Positions 1 through 7,642 of a DNA stretch of 52,351 nucleotides are shown here, one piece after another. Position numbers and translations under genes: made by a program. Within the stretch, counting starts at the first letter, position 1, and each line of letters begins with the position of its first letter. The notes beneath the pieces were generated by a model. The model saw nothing but the letters and a program-made list of their open reading frames with translations. It searched no databases and was not told the origin of the DNA. This DNA is from Novosphingobium sp. (lineage in GTDB: Bacteria > Pseudomonadota > Alphaproteobacteria > Sphingomonadales > Sphingomonadaceae): positions 1 to 52,351 of the forward strand of contig JAQWKP010000050.1 in assembly GCA_029247785.1 (NCBI GenBank), written 5' to 3'.

Positions 1-264
1 ACGGTGGTGGGCGTGACATCGCGCGATACGCTGGTCGAGCTGCCGGCGATCACCTTCCTGCAGGAACGCACAATCCAGGGCTCTTTCATGGGCGCGGTGC
101 GGCCGACAATCGATATCCCGAACTATGTCGATCTCTACATGAAGGGCGGGCTCAAGCTTGACCAGCTGGTATCGCGCCGGCGCCCACTGTCGGAGATCAA
201 CCTTGCAATAGACGATATGAACACGGGCGAGCTCGCGCGTACCGTAATCACTTTCGATACATGA
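1..264 (+). CDS. C-terminal part of a zinc-type (MDR) alcohol dehydrogenase, truncated by the window edge
   Basis: The reading frame is open from the first base, so only the last 87 codons are visible. The fragment fits the end of a medium-chain NAD(P)-dependent alcohol dehydrogenase: a 'TLVELPAITF' stretch, a 'GSFMGAVRP' segment like the substrate and cofactor loop of class III-type ADHs, then a C-terminal helix ending 'ARTVITFD'. The catalytic zinc ligands and the Rossmann motif would lie upstream and cannot be checked. The stop is 18 bases before the enoyl-CoA hydratase start, so the two are probably co-transcribed. Substrate unknown; by context, an alcohol intermediate of the acyl-CoA pathway encoded next door. 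Confidence 0.75.
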   Translation, partial: TVVGVTSRDTLVELPAITFLQERTIQGSFMGAVRPTIDIPNYVDLYMKGGLKLDQLVSRRRPLSEINLAIDDMNTGELARTVITFDT

Positions 265-282
265 TCCCGGAGATTGCATGCC

Positions 283-1077
283 ATGACTGAAACGACAGAA
301 GAAAAGCAGCTCGTCCTGTTCGAGATGGTGAGCGACCATGTTGCGCTGGTCACGCTGAACCGGCCTGAAAAGCGCAACGCCATCAATGGCGAAATTGCCC
401 GCGACCTGGGCAATATCGTTGTGAAGACCGAGGACGATCCGAATATCCGCGCCGTCATCCTGACATCGAGCGAAGACCGGGTATTCTGTGCCGGGGCCGA
501 TCTTGCTGCTGTTTCGGGCGGGACCGGCCTGTCGATGGAGACCCCTGCCGGCGGTTTTGCCGGTCTGGCCTATGCGAACAGGACCAAGCCCTGGATCGCC
601 GCAGTGGAAGGCCTTGCAGTTGCTGGTGGCTGTGAGCTGTGCCTGGCCTGCGACATGATCATCGCGTCAGAGAATGCCGGTTTTGGACTGCCCGAAGTGA
701 AGCGAGGACTGCTCGCGGGGGCAGGCGGGTTGCACCGCTTGCCCAACCGGATTCCACCGGCGATCGCCTATGAGATGATCGCGACGGGCGATCCGGTCGG
801 GGCGGAGCGGGCGGCACAGCATGGGCTGGTCAACTCCATGGTTGAACCAGGCCGCACCGTTGAAGCTGCGTTGGCACTGGCCGCGCGGATAATCTGTAAC
901 GCACCGCTGGCGGTTCAGCATTCGCTTGTCGCAGCCCGCACAGGCGCCGCGCTTCCGGACGGGGCAGGCCGCATGATTGCCAACGAGCGGATGGCGATGT
1001 TGCGCAAGACCGAGGACTTCAAGGAAGGCCCGCGCGCCTTTGTCGAAAAACGCGATCCGGTCTGGACGGGGCGTTAG
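283..1077 (+). CDS. Enoyl-CoA hydratase/isomerase family protein
   Basis: A 264-residue crotonase-fold protein. Visible landmarks are 'VTLNRPEKRNAIN' near residue 25, the oxyanion-hole segment 'FCAGADL' near 65-75, and 'AAVEGLAVAGGCELCLACD' near 105-122 with the Glu-rich active-site loop ('GLPEVKRGL' near 135). It should hydrate or isomerise an unsaturated acyl-CoA in a beta-oxidation-like step. A TTG lies at 274, but the ATG at 283 is preferred because GGAG (269-272) is correctly spaced from it. It follows the alcohol dehydrogenase fragment and precedes a SnoaL-like gene on the same strand. The acyl chain it acts on cannot be told from sequence. Confidence 0.88.
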   Translation: MTETTEEKQLVLFEMVSDHVALVTLNRPEKRNAINGEIARDLGNIVVKTEDDPNIRAVILTSSEDRVFCAGADLAAVSGGTGLSMETPAGGFAGLAYANRTKPWIAAVEGLAVAGGCELCLACDMIIASENAGFGLPEVKRGLLAGAGGLHRLPNRIPPAIAYEMIATGDPVGAERAAQHGLVNSMVEPGRTVEAALALAARIICNAPLAVQHSLVAARTGAALPDGAGRMIANERMAMLRKTEDFKEGPRAFVEKRDPVWTGR

Positions 1078-1113
1078 GGCTGTTGCCACTGTGCTGCGAA
1101 CAGGAGGTTGGAG

Positions 1114-1518
1114 ATGAGTGATGGAGCGATCATCGATCGCATGTATGCGGCGCTGGGCAGCGGAGATATCGATGCGGCGCTGGCCTGCTACACGCCCGAT
1201 GCGCTGATCTGGCATGGCTTCGATTGCGTGGCCCATGATCTCGATGCGATCCGCCCGCAATGGGTAGCGATGAAGCCAGTTTTTCCGGTGCAGGAACTCA
1301 CCGATATTCGCCGCGAGCCGATTGCTGGTGGATTCGTCCAGCGCCATCTCTGGGTGGTTCACATGGCCAATGGAGAGCGCAAAGCTTGGCCGGTCTGCAT
1401 CTTCGTGACGATCCGGAATGGCCGCATTTCGCGGCTTGATGAATATATCGACAGGGCCGGCACATTCGAACCGCAGGACGATGGTCCGCTGGCGACGCCG
1501 GGACTGGAGCCGGCCTGA
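1114..1518 (+). CDS. SnoaL-like / nuclear transport factor 2-fold protein
   Basis: A 134-residue small alpha+beta-cone protein: an N-terminal helix ('IIDRMYAALGSGDIDAAL'), then 'CYTPDALIWHGFD', and a C-terminal pattern 'FVTIRNGRISRLDEYID' that is very typical of SnoaL/ketosteroid-isomerase-like proteins. The fold includes isomerases, dehydratases and binding proteins; the exact reaction is not predictable. The ATG at 1114 follows a perfect AGGAGG (1102-1107). It is the last gene of the + strand group and converges with the TetR gene after a gap of only 13 bases. Context suggests a role on a cyclic or acyl-CoA intermediate. Confidence 0.8.
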   Translation: MSDGAIIDRMYAALGSGDIDAALACYTPDALIWHGFDCVAHDLDAIRPQWVAMKPVFPVQELTDIRREPIAGGFVQRHLWVVHMANGERKAWPVCIFVTIRNGRISRLDEYIDRAGTFEPQDDGPLATPGLEPA

Positions 1519-1531
1519 GGTATGCTGGCGC

Positions 1532-2239
1532 TTAATCCGCCGCGATGATGCGCGCTTTGCGAGATTTCGCCTGCTTGGCGATATCCTTGTTGAAGCGACC
1601 ATTGATGAACAACTCGATCCGCTCCTCTATGTCAGCCTGCTCTGGCGGCGCTGCATCCCAATTGGTGTAGGTCATGATCGGATGGCTGCCGAGCACGAGA
1701 TCGGAGAACAGCTCGGCGGACCGCTCATGGTCCCCGGCAGGGATCAATTCGGCCGCTTCGAGCGCGATGAACACCCTCTCGATATTCTTGCGAAACCGCG
1801 CGAAAATCGAATTGGCAAGCTGGCTCATAAATTCGGGGAAGCGCTGGCTCTCGGCGATCATCAGCCGCATCAGTCCGATCGATTGCGGGCGGTTGGTGAC
1901 CTCGCAGGCATATTGCCCACAGCGGCGCAGTGCCGAGAACAATGTATCGCCATCCTCCACGCCCGGCTTTTCGATTGCGAAGGCAACATCGCGCGCGAAG
2001 ATGATTTCGCGGAACATCGCCTCCTTGTCGCCGAAATGCTGGTAGAGCGTGCGCGTGGCGACGCCAGCGCCCCGGGCGATGTCTACAAGCGAAGTTGCTG
2101 CATAGCCGTTGGCCACGAACAATTCAGTGGCGATTTCCATGACACGCGCCTTGCGCCGTTCCAGTTCGGCGGCGGTTGGCCGGCCGGCCTGATTAGGGCG
2201 CCGCTGTTTCACTTTGGCCTTGCTACTCGATTCCAGCAT
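1532..2239 (-). CDS. TetR/AcrR family transcriptional regulator
   Basis: A 235-residue protein with an N-terminal helix-turn-helix domain: 'ELFVANGYAATSLVDIARGAGVATRTLYQHF' spans about residues 40-70 and is the signature TetR DNA-binding segment, including 'TLYQHFGDKE'. The rest is a helical ligand-binding domain with a C-terminal 'ELFINGRF' helix. An upstream in-frame GTG/ATG exists, but the ATG at 2239 has GGGAGAA just upstream and matches the usual length of the N-terminal arm. It is the last gene after the nine-gene acyl-CoA operon, 117 bases beyond the DUF35 gene. It probably represses that operon and is relieved by an acyl-CoA intermediate (inference). Confidence 0.9.
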   Translation of the reverse strand: MLESSSKAKVKQRRPNQAGRPTAAELERRKARVMEIATELFVANGYAATSLVDIARGAGVATRTLYQHFGDKEAMFREIIFARDVAFAIEKPGVEDGDTLFSALRRCGQYACEVTNRPQSIGLMRLMIAESQRFPEFMSQLANSIFARFRKNIERVFIALEAAELIPAGDHERSAELFSDLVLGSHPIMTYTNWDAAPPEQADIEERIELFINGRFNKDIAKQAKSRKARIIAAD

Positions 2240-2356
2240 TGCTTCTCCCGGATCGGATGCGGTTCTGATCCCTGTCACCATTGCGCCCGATTTATCCTGT
2301 TAGGGGACTTGCCTCGGGTCTTGAAGCCGTAAATTTCCCTGGGCTCAGATCCGCCT

Positions 2357-2773
2357 TCATGCCGGTTCCGGTTGAGCTGGGCGGAAGTATAGCAGGGTGA
2401 AGCCCTCATAGGCTGTTTCATCGAACACGGGCTTCAGCGCCATGCCGACCGAGAGTTGCTCCGGCTGCGCGTCCTGGATGACCGTTGGCAGCCTCACACC
2501 GTTAGCGAGTTCGGCAATCGCGAGGACAGGTTCTTCGAGATGGGCGAAGGCCTTGGAAACCGGGACGCGGGCGACGGTCCAGGAATAGAGCGTGGCGACC
2601 GCGTCGACTGGGGTCCATGTCAGAGACCTGCCGCCGCAGGATGGGCAGAACGGCCTTGGATAAAACACCCAGCTGGCACAATCGCTGCAGCGCTGCATGG
2701 CGACTTCATGCCGGGAAAGTGCGTCCCACCAGGGGCGTGAGATCTCGTCGACAACCGGCGGCGCTCCTTGCAT
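2357..2773 (-). CDS. Zn-ribbon / OB-fold (DUF35) protein, partner of the adjacent thiolase-like protein
   Basis: A 138-residue protein with a rubredoxin-like zinc ribbon ('CSDCASW' and 'CPSCGG', about residues 24-45) followed by an OB fold ('TLYSWTVARVPVSKAF' to 'PVFDETAYEGFTLLYF'). DUF35 proteins form complexes with thiolase-superfamily enzymes and enoyl-CoA hydratases, and in steroid side-chain aldolases the DUF35 subunit is needed for activity (family knowledge). The longer frame reaching 3082 is an artefact inside the thiolase gene. The ATG at 2773 overlaps the thiolase-like stop (TGATG), which suggests translational coupling and a stoichiometric complex. Confidence 0.9.
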   Translation of the reverse strand: MQGAPPVVDEISRPWWDALSRHEVAMQRCSDCASWVFYPRPFCPSCGGRSLTWTPVDAVATLYSWTVARVPVSKAFAHLEEPVLAIAELANGVRLPTVIQDAQPEQLSVGMALKPVFDETAYEGFTLLYFRPAQPEPA

Positions 2774-3969
2774 CACGGGCCTCCCTGCAGGATCAGTGCG
2801 ACCTGTTCGCTCATGATCCCGCCATTGCCGCTGACGAACATGGTATCGCAATTGTCGACCTGGCGGGGGCCGCAGCGGCCTGCGACTTGCCGGTATCCCT
2901 CCACCACATGGGTCATGCCACCCGCGCCGCCGGCCTGGCCGAAACCGAGCTGGCCGCCGTTGGTGTTCAGCGGAAAATCGCCGGCATGGGTGAAATCGCG
3001 GCTGCGCAGAAATTGGGTTCCGCTGCCTTTCTCGCAGAAACCTACGGCCTCCAGGGCCATCAGCACGGCGATTGTGTAGCAATCATAGATCTGCGCGCCA
3101 TCCATATCGGTGGGCGTGAGGTCTGCCATGGCAAAGGCGGTGGCTGCAGCCTGACGCAGCGGCGGATCGAGCATGTCATCAGCCCATTGCGGCGATTTGT
3201 GGGCGACAGCCTCGCCGAAGCCGGTGATGTGGGCAGGGCGATGGCGCGTTCGGGCCACCACATCGCCACCAGCAACGACCACTGCGGCGCCTCCTTTCAC
3301 CGGCCGGACGATCTCCAGCATGTGCAGCGGATCGGCAATCATCGGGCTGGCCAGAACGTCGTCTTCGGTCAGCAGTTTGTCATGGAAGATCGCATCGGGA
3401 TTGAGGTTCGCATTGCGGCGCTGATGCACGACCAGCCGCGCCATCGCGCGCGGGTCATATTCATGCATGGCCGCATAGCGCTGCGCGATCAGCGCATAGG
3501 GTACGTTCTGACCGAGATGGCCGTAGGGAATTTCGAATTGGGCCTGCGGCGATCCCGGCAGGTAGCTTGACGCTCCAAAATCGCGCCAACCTTCTTCGCC
3601 GGAACGGCGCGGCGGAAAATTACCGGGATAGATGCACAATACCACGCTGGCGAGCTCGCGCTCGATTGCCGAGGCCGAGCGCCACACCATGCCGGCGGCA
3701 GTGGCACCGCCAAGGTCAGGAGCGTCGCCAAATCTGATCCTGACGCCAAGATATTCGGCAAGGGTCGCGGGCAAGAATTGTTGGGAGACATAGACGCCGC
3801 GAACCGCGATGCCGTCGACATCAGCGAGTGTCAGCCCGGCATCGTCTAATGCAAGAAGGGCAAGGTCGGCGGCTTGTTCAAGACTGGATTCGGCAATTTC
3901 TTCAGAAAAGCGCCGCGGCTTGTATTCGGCCGCTCCGACGATTGCCGCGCATTGTGCAGGTTCCCGCAT
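2773..3969 (-). CDS. Thiolase-fold protein lacking the catalytic Cys and His, probable Ltp2-like aldolase
   Basis: A 398-residue thiolase-superfamily protein of SCP2/lipid-transfer type. The active-site Cys of true thiolases (NACASG) is absent: the equivalent segment near residue 87-93 reads 'GGATAAG'. The GHPxGATG His segment reads 'FGQAGGAGG'. The HDCF segment is 'YDCYT' (about 295-299). Loss of Cys and His with tyrosines present is what is known for Ltp2-type retro-aldolases that remove side chains from steroid-type CoA esters and need a DUF35 partner. The DUF35 gene is directly coupled downstream. Upstream, the acyl-CoA ligase stop abuts the ATG at 3969. A carrier or degenerate role is an alternative. 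Confidence 0.85.
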   Translation of the reverse strand: MREPAQCAAIVGAAEYKPRRFSEEIAESSLEQAADLALLALDDAGLTLADVDGIAVRGVYVSQQFLPATLAEYLGVRIRFGDAPDLGGATAAGMVWRSASAIERELASVVLCIYPGNFPPRRSGEEGWRDFGASSYLPGSPQAQFEIPYGHLGQNVPYALIAQRYAAMHEYDPRAMARLVVHQRRNANLNPDAIFHDKLLTEDDVLASPMIADPLHMLEIVRPVKGGAAVVVAGGDVVARTRHRPAHITGFGEAVAHKSPQWADDMLDPPLRQAAATAFAMADLTPTDMDGAQIYDCYTIAVLMALEAVGFCEKGSGTQFLRSRDFTHAGDFPLNTNGGQLGFGQAGGAGGMTHVVEGYRQVAGRCGPRQVDNCDTMFVSGNGGIMSEQVALILQGGP

Positions 3970-6075
3970 TCAGTCGCTCCACACTGCAAGCGCGTCGAGG
4001 GCTTCGATTGTCTCTCCGGACACGAAAAGCGGGTTCACTTCCAGCGCCGCCAGGTCCGGCCCCAGCGCCAGTGCAGCCTCGCCGATGGATGAGATTACTG
4101 CGGCAAGCTGGTTCATGTCTGTTGCCGGAGCGCCGCGATAGCCTTCGAATATCTTCGCCGCGCGAAGTGACTTGCAGGCGCGGATGATCTCGTCAGGCTG
4201 GGCAGGCAGCAGGCAGAGCGCGGTATCAGCGAGCAGCTCTGTCCAGATGCCGCCCAGTCCGATAGCCAGCACTGGCCCCCAGACCGGATCGCGGGCCACG
4301 CCGACCAGCAGCTCCAGCCCGCCGGTGCGCATCGGAGAGACCAGCACACCTTCGATCTGGGCGTCGGGTGCATGGGCGGCAGCCGATGCGATTATCCGAT
4401 CATGGGCCTGAGATACTGCCTCGTCGCCTTCAAGCCCCAGCAAGACACTGCCTGCTTCGGTCTTGTGGGCTATATCGGGTGAAAGCACCTTGAGAGCCAC
4501 CGGACCGCCGACTTCGCGGGCATGGGCGGCGGCTTCTTCGCCGTTTCGCGCCAGCTTGTGCGCTATGATCGGTACGCCATGTTCAGCCAGATGTGCGAGC
4601 GTCTCGCGCTCGTCTGCAGGCTTCGCACCGGTGCCGGGCCGATCGCGGAACTTGGGCGGTTGCAGCTCGCGCAGCATCCTTTGAGACCACCAGGCCAGTT
4701 TGCCGATGGCGTTGAGCCCTTCGGCAGTGCCGGGCAGAGTGTGTCGTAGGCCATGCTTCTGCATATAGGCGATGCCGTGCTCGTTCACCGGCTTATGGAG
4801 ATTGGCGATAAATGCCATCGGCTGTTCGGACGAGGCAATGGTTTCCCCGATGATCCTGAGCGTGTTCGGCATGGTCGGTTCGGCCCGGGCAGGAAGATCC
4901 CAGTTGAGCAAGGTTAGCCCAATCTGGGGATCGCGCGAGACGATCTCCGGAACGGAGCGCCACAGCTCTTCCTGAGCCACCGCAGCGCCAGTCAGGTCGA
5001 GCGGATTGTGCATCTGGCCGAGCTCCGAGATCGTGCCTGCCAGCTGCGAGCGCGTGTTCTCGCTGAACTGCGGGAATGTCACGCCCAGCGTTTCGGCGCA
5101 GTCCGAAGAAATCTCGCAAACCCCGCCGGATATTGAGACCATGGCGACGCCGGGCGGATCGATCGGCCCGGTCGCCGCCAGCATCGCCGCTGTGTTAATC
5201 AGCTCCTCGATTGTCTTGACGCGCACCACGCCGAGGCGGTCGCAGGCCGCATCGAACACCCGGTCATCGCCGACTGCCGCCCCGGTATGCGCGGTTGCCA
5301 ATGCAGCGGTGGTTTCCGATGCGCCCGCCTTGATTGCCACAATCGGCTTGCGCGCTGCATGGGCCCGTGCCGCCGCCTGCGCAAAGGTTTCGGGCTGCTT
5401 GATCGATTCGATGAACAGGGCGACGGCCCGAACTTCGGGAATGTCGACAAGATAGTCGACCAGGTCGCCGATATTGACGTTCATCTCATTGCCGGTGGCG
5501 ATGGTGTGCGTGACGCCGACGCCCTGCTGCACCGCATAGGCGATCGCCTGGGTTGCGAGTGAGCCACTTACACAGACCACGGCGATGCTGCCTTCAACCT
5601 TCTGATCAGCAAAGGGAATCGAGCCCAATGCGACCTTGGCGAGATTGTTGCGATAGCCCAGACAATTGGGCCCGAGCACGCGCGTGCCGGTCGGTGCGCA
5701 TAATTGCCTGAGCTGCTCTTCGCGCGCTGCGCCGTCGCTGCCGACTTCGGCGAAACCGGATGAGACGATGACAAGATTGCGGATGCCGGCAGCGATTGCC
5801 TCTTCGGCAGCAGGCAGCACGGCGTCGGCTGGCAGGCAAAGATAGGCAGTCTCGACCTCTTCGCCGATAGCGCCGCAGCTGGTTGTCGCCTGGCGTCCGA
5901 ACGCCTCATTGCCTTTGCGGTTAACGAGATGCAGATCGCCCTCAAAGCCGATCTGATCGATCGCGCGCATGGCGAGCACCGCATAGTGGTTGCGCTCGGA
6001 GGCGCCGACCACGGCGATTGAGCGGGGAGCGATAAGGCTGTCGAGCCGATGACGGTTTGCTGCTGTCTGGTTCAT
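3970..6075 (-). CDS. NDP-forming acyl-CoA synthetase (acetate-CoA ligase family), single-chain
   Basis: A 701-residue fused ADP/GDP-forming CoA ligase. The N-terminal CoA-binding Rossmann domain starts 'IAPRSIAVVGASE' (residues about 15-27); two succinyl-CoA ligase-like domains follow ('GPNCLGYRN', 'VCVSGSLATQA', 'VSISGGVCEI'). The C-terminal ATP-grasp domain covers about 480-700 ('GPVALKVLSPDIAHKTEAGSVLLGL', and 'ALEVNPLFV' near the end). It forms an acyl-CoA from a free acid using ATP to ADP. Unlike AMP-forming ligases, this reaction is close to reversible. In this operon it could activate the growth substrate or recover ATP from a product CoA ester. No Shine-Dalgarno is obvious; the preceding stop is 11 bases upstream. 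Confidence 0.9.
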   Translation of the reverse strand: MNQTAANRHRLDSLIAPRSIAVVGASERNHYAVLAMRAIDQIGFEGDLHLVNRKGNEAFGRQATTSCGAIGEEVETAYLCLPADAVLPAAEEAIAAGIRNLVIVSSGFAEVGSDGAAREEQLRQLCAPTGTRVLGPNCLGYRNNLAKVALGSIPFADQKVEGSIAVVCVSGSLATQAIAYAVQQGVGVTHTIATGNEMNVNIGDLVDYLVDIPEVRAVALFIESIKQPETFAQAAARAHAARKPIVAIKAGASETTAALATAHTGAAVGDDRVFDAACDRLGVVRVKTIEELINTAAMLAATGPIDPPGVAMVSISGGVCEISSDCAETLGVTFPQFSENTRSQLAGTISELGQMHNPLDLTGAAVAQEELWRSVPEIVSRDPQIGLTLLNWDLPARAEPTMPNTLRIIGETIASSEQPMAFIANLHKPVNEHGIAYMQKHGLRHTLPGTAEGLNAIGKLAWWSQRMLRELQPPKFRDRPGTGAKPADERETLAHLAEHGVPIIAHKLARNGEEAAAHAREVGGPVALKVLSPDIAHKTEAGSVLLGLEGDEAVSQAHDRIIASAAAHAPDAQIEGVLVSPMRTGGLELLVGVARDPVWGPVLAIGLGGIWTELLADTALCLLPAQPDEIIRACKSLRAAKIFEGYRGAPATDMNQLAAVISSIGEAALALGPDLAALEVNPLFVSGETIEALDALAVWSD

Positions 6076-6086
6076 TATCGAGGATA

Positions 6087-7202
6087 CTACTTTTGCATGC
6101 CCATGCGCGGCAACAGCCCGAGCTCCATCATCTGCCTGAGCTGGTGAATTAGCGAATCGCGGCTGTCGCGGCAGGCGGCAAATCCCGCCTCACGGATCTT
6201 GATCGTGCTGAGCAGGGCGGGCGTTTGCTTGGTGGCAATCTGAGTGCCGAGCAGCAGGTCGAGATAGTGCTGCGACTGTCCGAGCAGATCGTCGAGATTT
6301 TCGAGCGCCAGTCCTTCGCGCAGGGCGAGGGCGGTCCAGGCGGCCTGCACGTCCGGCTGGGCAAAGAAGGCGGCGAATGTTTCAGGAGGAGTGCCTTGCG
6401 TGTCGAGGCCAAGAGCATCGCCGATCTGCGGCCATGCATGACGCAGCACGAAAACATCTCCATTGGTAAGGTTGTACGTCTCATTGGCGGCGTCGGACGC
6501 ATCTGCCGCCCACGCCATCGCCTCTGCCAGTAGCCCGGCATCGACCATTTCCCAAAGCGCCTCGCTATCACCTGGAAGAGCAAAAACCAGGCCGAGTTCG
6601 CGGCACAGCGCGGCATAGGCGCCGATGCCGGCGACCGGGTTCATCACCGCGCCCGGTGCCGTGCCAAGCAGCACCTGCGGGCGGAACACGGTGAAGGCAA
6701 ATTTGTGCTGTGCGCCCAACTCGCGCGCGCAATCCTCATGCAGCCAGTAGAAATTGGCATGATCGTCGCGCGGCGTGTCCTCGCGCAGGGGTGCCATGTC
6801 GACGGGGCGAACATGGACGCCATAGGCCTTGGTCCCCTGCATCAGGCTGACGTGCTGGAGAGCACCTGATCCGGCAAGCGGGGTGAGCAGGTTGGCGAAC
6901 ATCTGTCCGTTCTGGGCGATCAGAGATGCGTCGTGCCAGCCTGACACCAGCCCCGGCGCTTCGGAAACGGCGGCGTAGATGCAGTGCGTGACCGGACCGA
7001 GTGCGGCGACAGCGCGGGCGCAGTCATCGGCATCGCGCAGGTCAGCCGAAGCATGATCGAAGTGTGTGTCTTGGGCCACGACGGGGCGGCGACGCGAGAG
7101 CGCTGTCACTTCCCAATCCGGCATCCGTGCAAATAATTCGACAGCGGCCGAGCCGATCACGCCACTGGCTCCGGCGATCAGCATGTGGCGGTGACCAGAC
7201 AT
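6087..7202 (-). CDS. PRISE-type (progesterone 5-beta-reductase/iridoid synthase-like) SDR enone reductase
   Basis: A 371-residue extended SDR. The N-terminal 'LIAGASGVIGSA' is the NADP site. Hallmarks of the PRISE family follow: 'HCIYAAV', 'NGQMFANLLTPL', 'HVSLMQGTKAYG' (with the catalytic Lys) and 'NFYWLHEDCARE' (with the catalytic Tyr), then 'VFRPQVLLG' and 'MNPVAGIGAYAALCRELGL'. Plant members reduce the C=C bond of enones such as progesterone or 8-oxogeranial; bacterial members reduce small enones. I chose the ATG at 7202, two bases after the upstream stop, rather than the longer frame that would overlap it. In an acyl-CoA operon it would reduce an alpha,beta-unsaturated ketone or aldehyde intermediate. 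Confidence 0.85.
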   Translation of the reverse strand: MSGHRHMLIAGASGVIGSAAVELFARMPDWEVTALSRRRPVVAQDTHFDHASADLRDADDCARAVAALGPVTHCIYAAVSEAPGLVSGWHDASLIAQNGQMFANLLTPLAGSGALQHVSLMQGTKAYGVHVRPVDMAPLREDTPRDDHANFYWLHEDCARELGAQHKFAFTVFRPQVLLGTAPGAVMNPVAGIGAYAALCRELGLVFALPGDSEALWEMVDAGLLAEAMAWAADASDAANETYNLTNGDVFVLRHAWPQIGDALGLDTQGTPPETFAAFFAQPDVQAAWTALALREGLALENLDDLLGQSQHYLDLLLGTQIATKQTPALLSTIKIREAGFAACRDSRDSLIHQLRQMMELGLLPRMGMQK

Positions 7203-7204
7203 CG

Positions 7205-7642
7205 CTAGGCCCGGGGCGCTCTTGGCGCTTCGATATCGCGCAGCGCTCGCCATATCGACTGGTCAATGCGCCGGGCCTCCTCGCCTTCCTGCTGCTCAAC
7301 ATGGGCGTGAAGCTCAACCAGCAGGTTGCGCAGGCGTCCGGTTTCAGCGTCCAGCTCAGCGATGCGCAGGCCCGGATCGCGTGTACGGCTCGCCGCTTCC
7401 AGCCGCTCTGCAAAGGTCGGATCATCAATTGCGGGGGCGGCGTCGAGAAAGATTTCGCGCAGGCGCCGGTTTTCCTCGACCTTGTTGGCGACCTCGTCGT
7501 CGCGGGCAAGGCGGGTGATTGCCAGCAGGGTCTGAGCGATGCGCGCATCATTGGCGGCAAAGCCATCGTCGAGATTCGGCGCGATCCTGTCGCGCAAGGC
7601 CTCTGCAATGCCTTCCAGCACGGTTTCGGTCCTGAGCTTCAT
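7205..7642 (-). CDS. Small helical DUF6285-like protein, probable LvaB-type partner of the kinase
   Basis: A 145-residue, largely helical, charged protein with no signal peptide or membrane segment. The pattern 'LRDRIAPNLDDGFAANDARIAQTLLAITRLARDDE' near the N terminus, followed by long heptad-like helices, fits the small protein family found next to acyl-CoA-linked phosphotransferases. In levulinate catabolism the small protein LvaB is needed for the kinase LvaA to phosphorylate 4-hydroxyacyl-CoA (established for lvaAB). The start overlaps the kinase stop by four bases (ATGA), which is strong evidence for coupled expression. Family name moderately sure; function by analogy. Confidence 0.65.
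   Translation of the reverse strand: MKLRTETVLEGIAEALRDRIAPNLDDGFAANDARIAQTLLAITRLARDDEVANKVEENRRLREIFLDAAPAIDDPTFAERLEAASRTRDPGLRIAELDAETGRLRNLLVELHAHVEQQEGEEARRIDQSIWRALRDIEAPRAPRA

Noticed and set aside
667..1602. Minus-strand frame of 311 codons over the enoyl-CoA hydratase and SnoaL genes
   Set aside because: It covers two well-supported genes on the other strand; its Arg/His-rich composition is typical of an antisense frame in high-GC DNA.
2773..3969. Sequencing error explaining the missing thiolase active-site residues
   Set aside because: Both altered motifs are in frame, the length is normal, and the DUF35 partner is present, so a real functional change is more likely.
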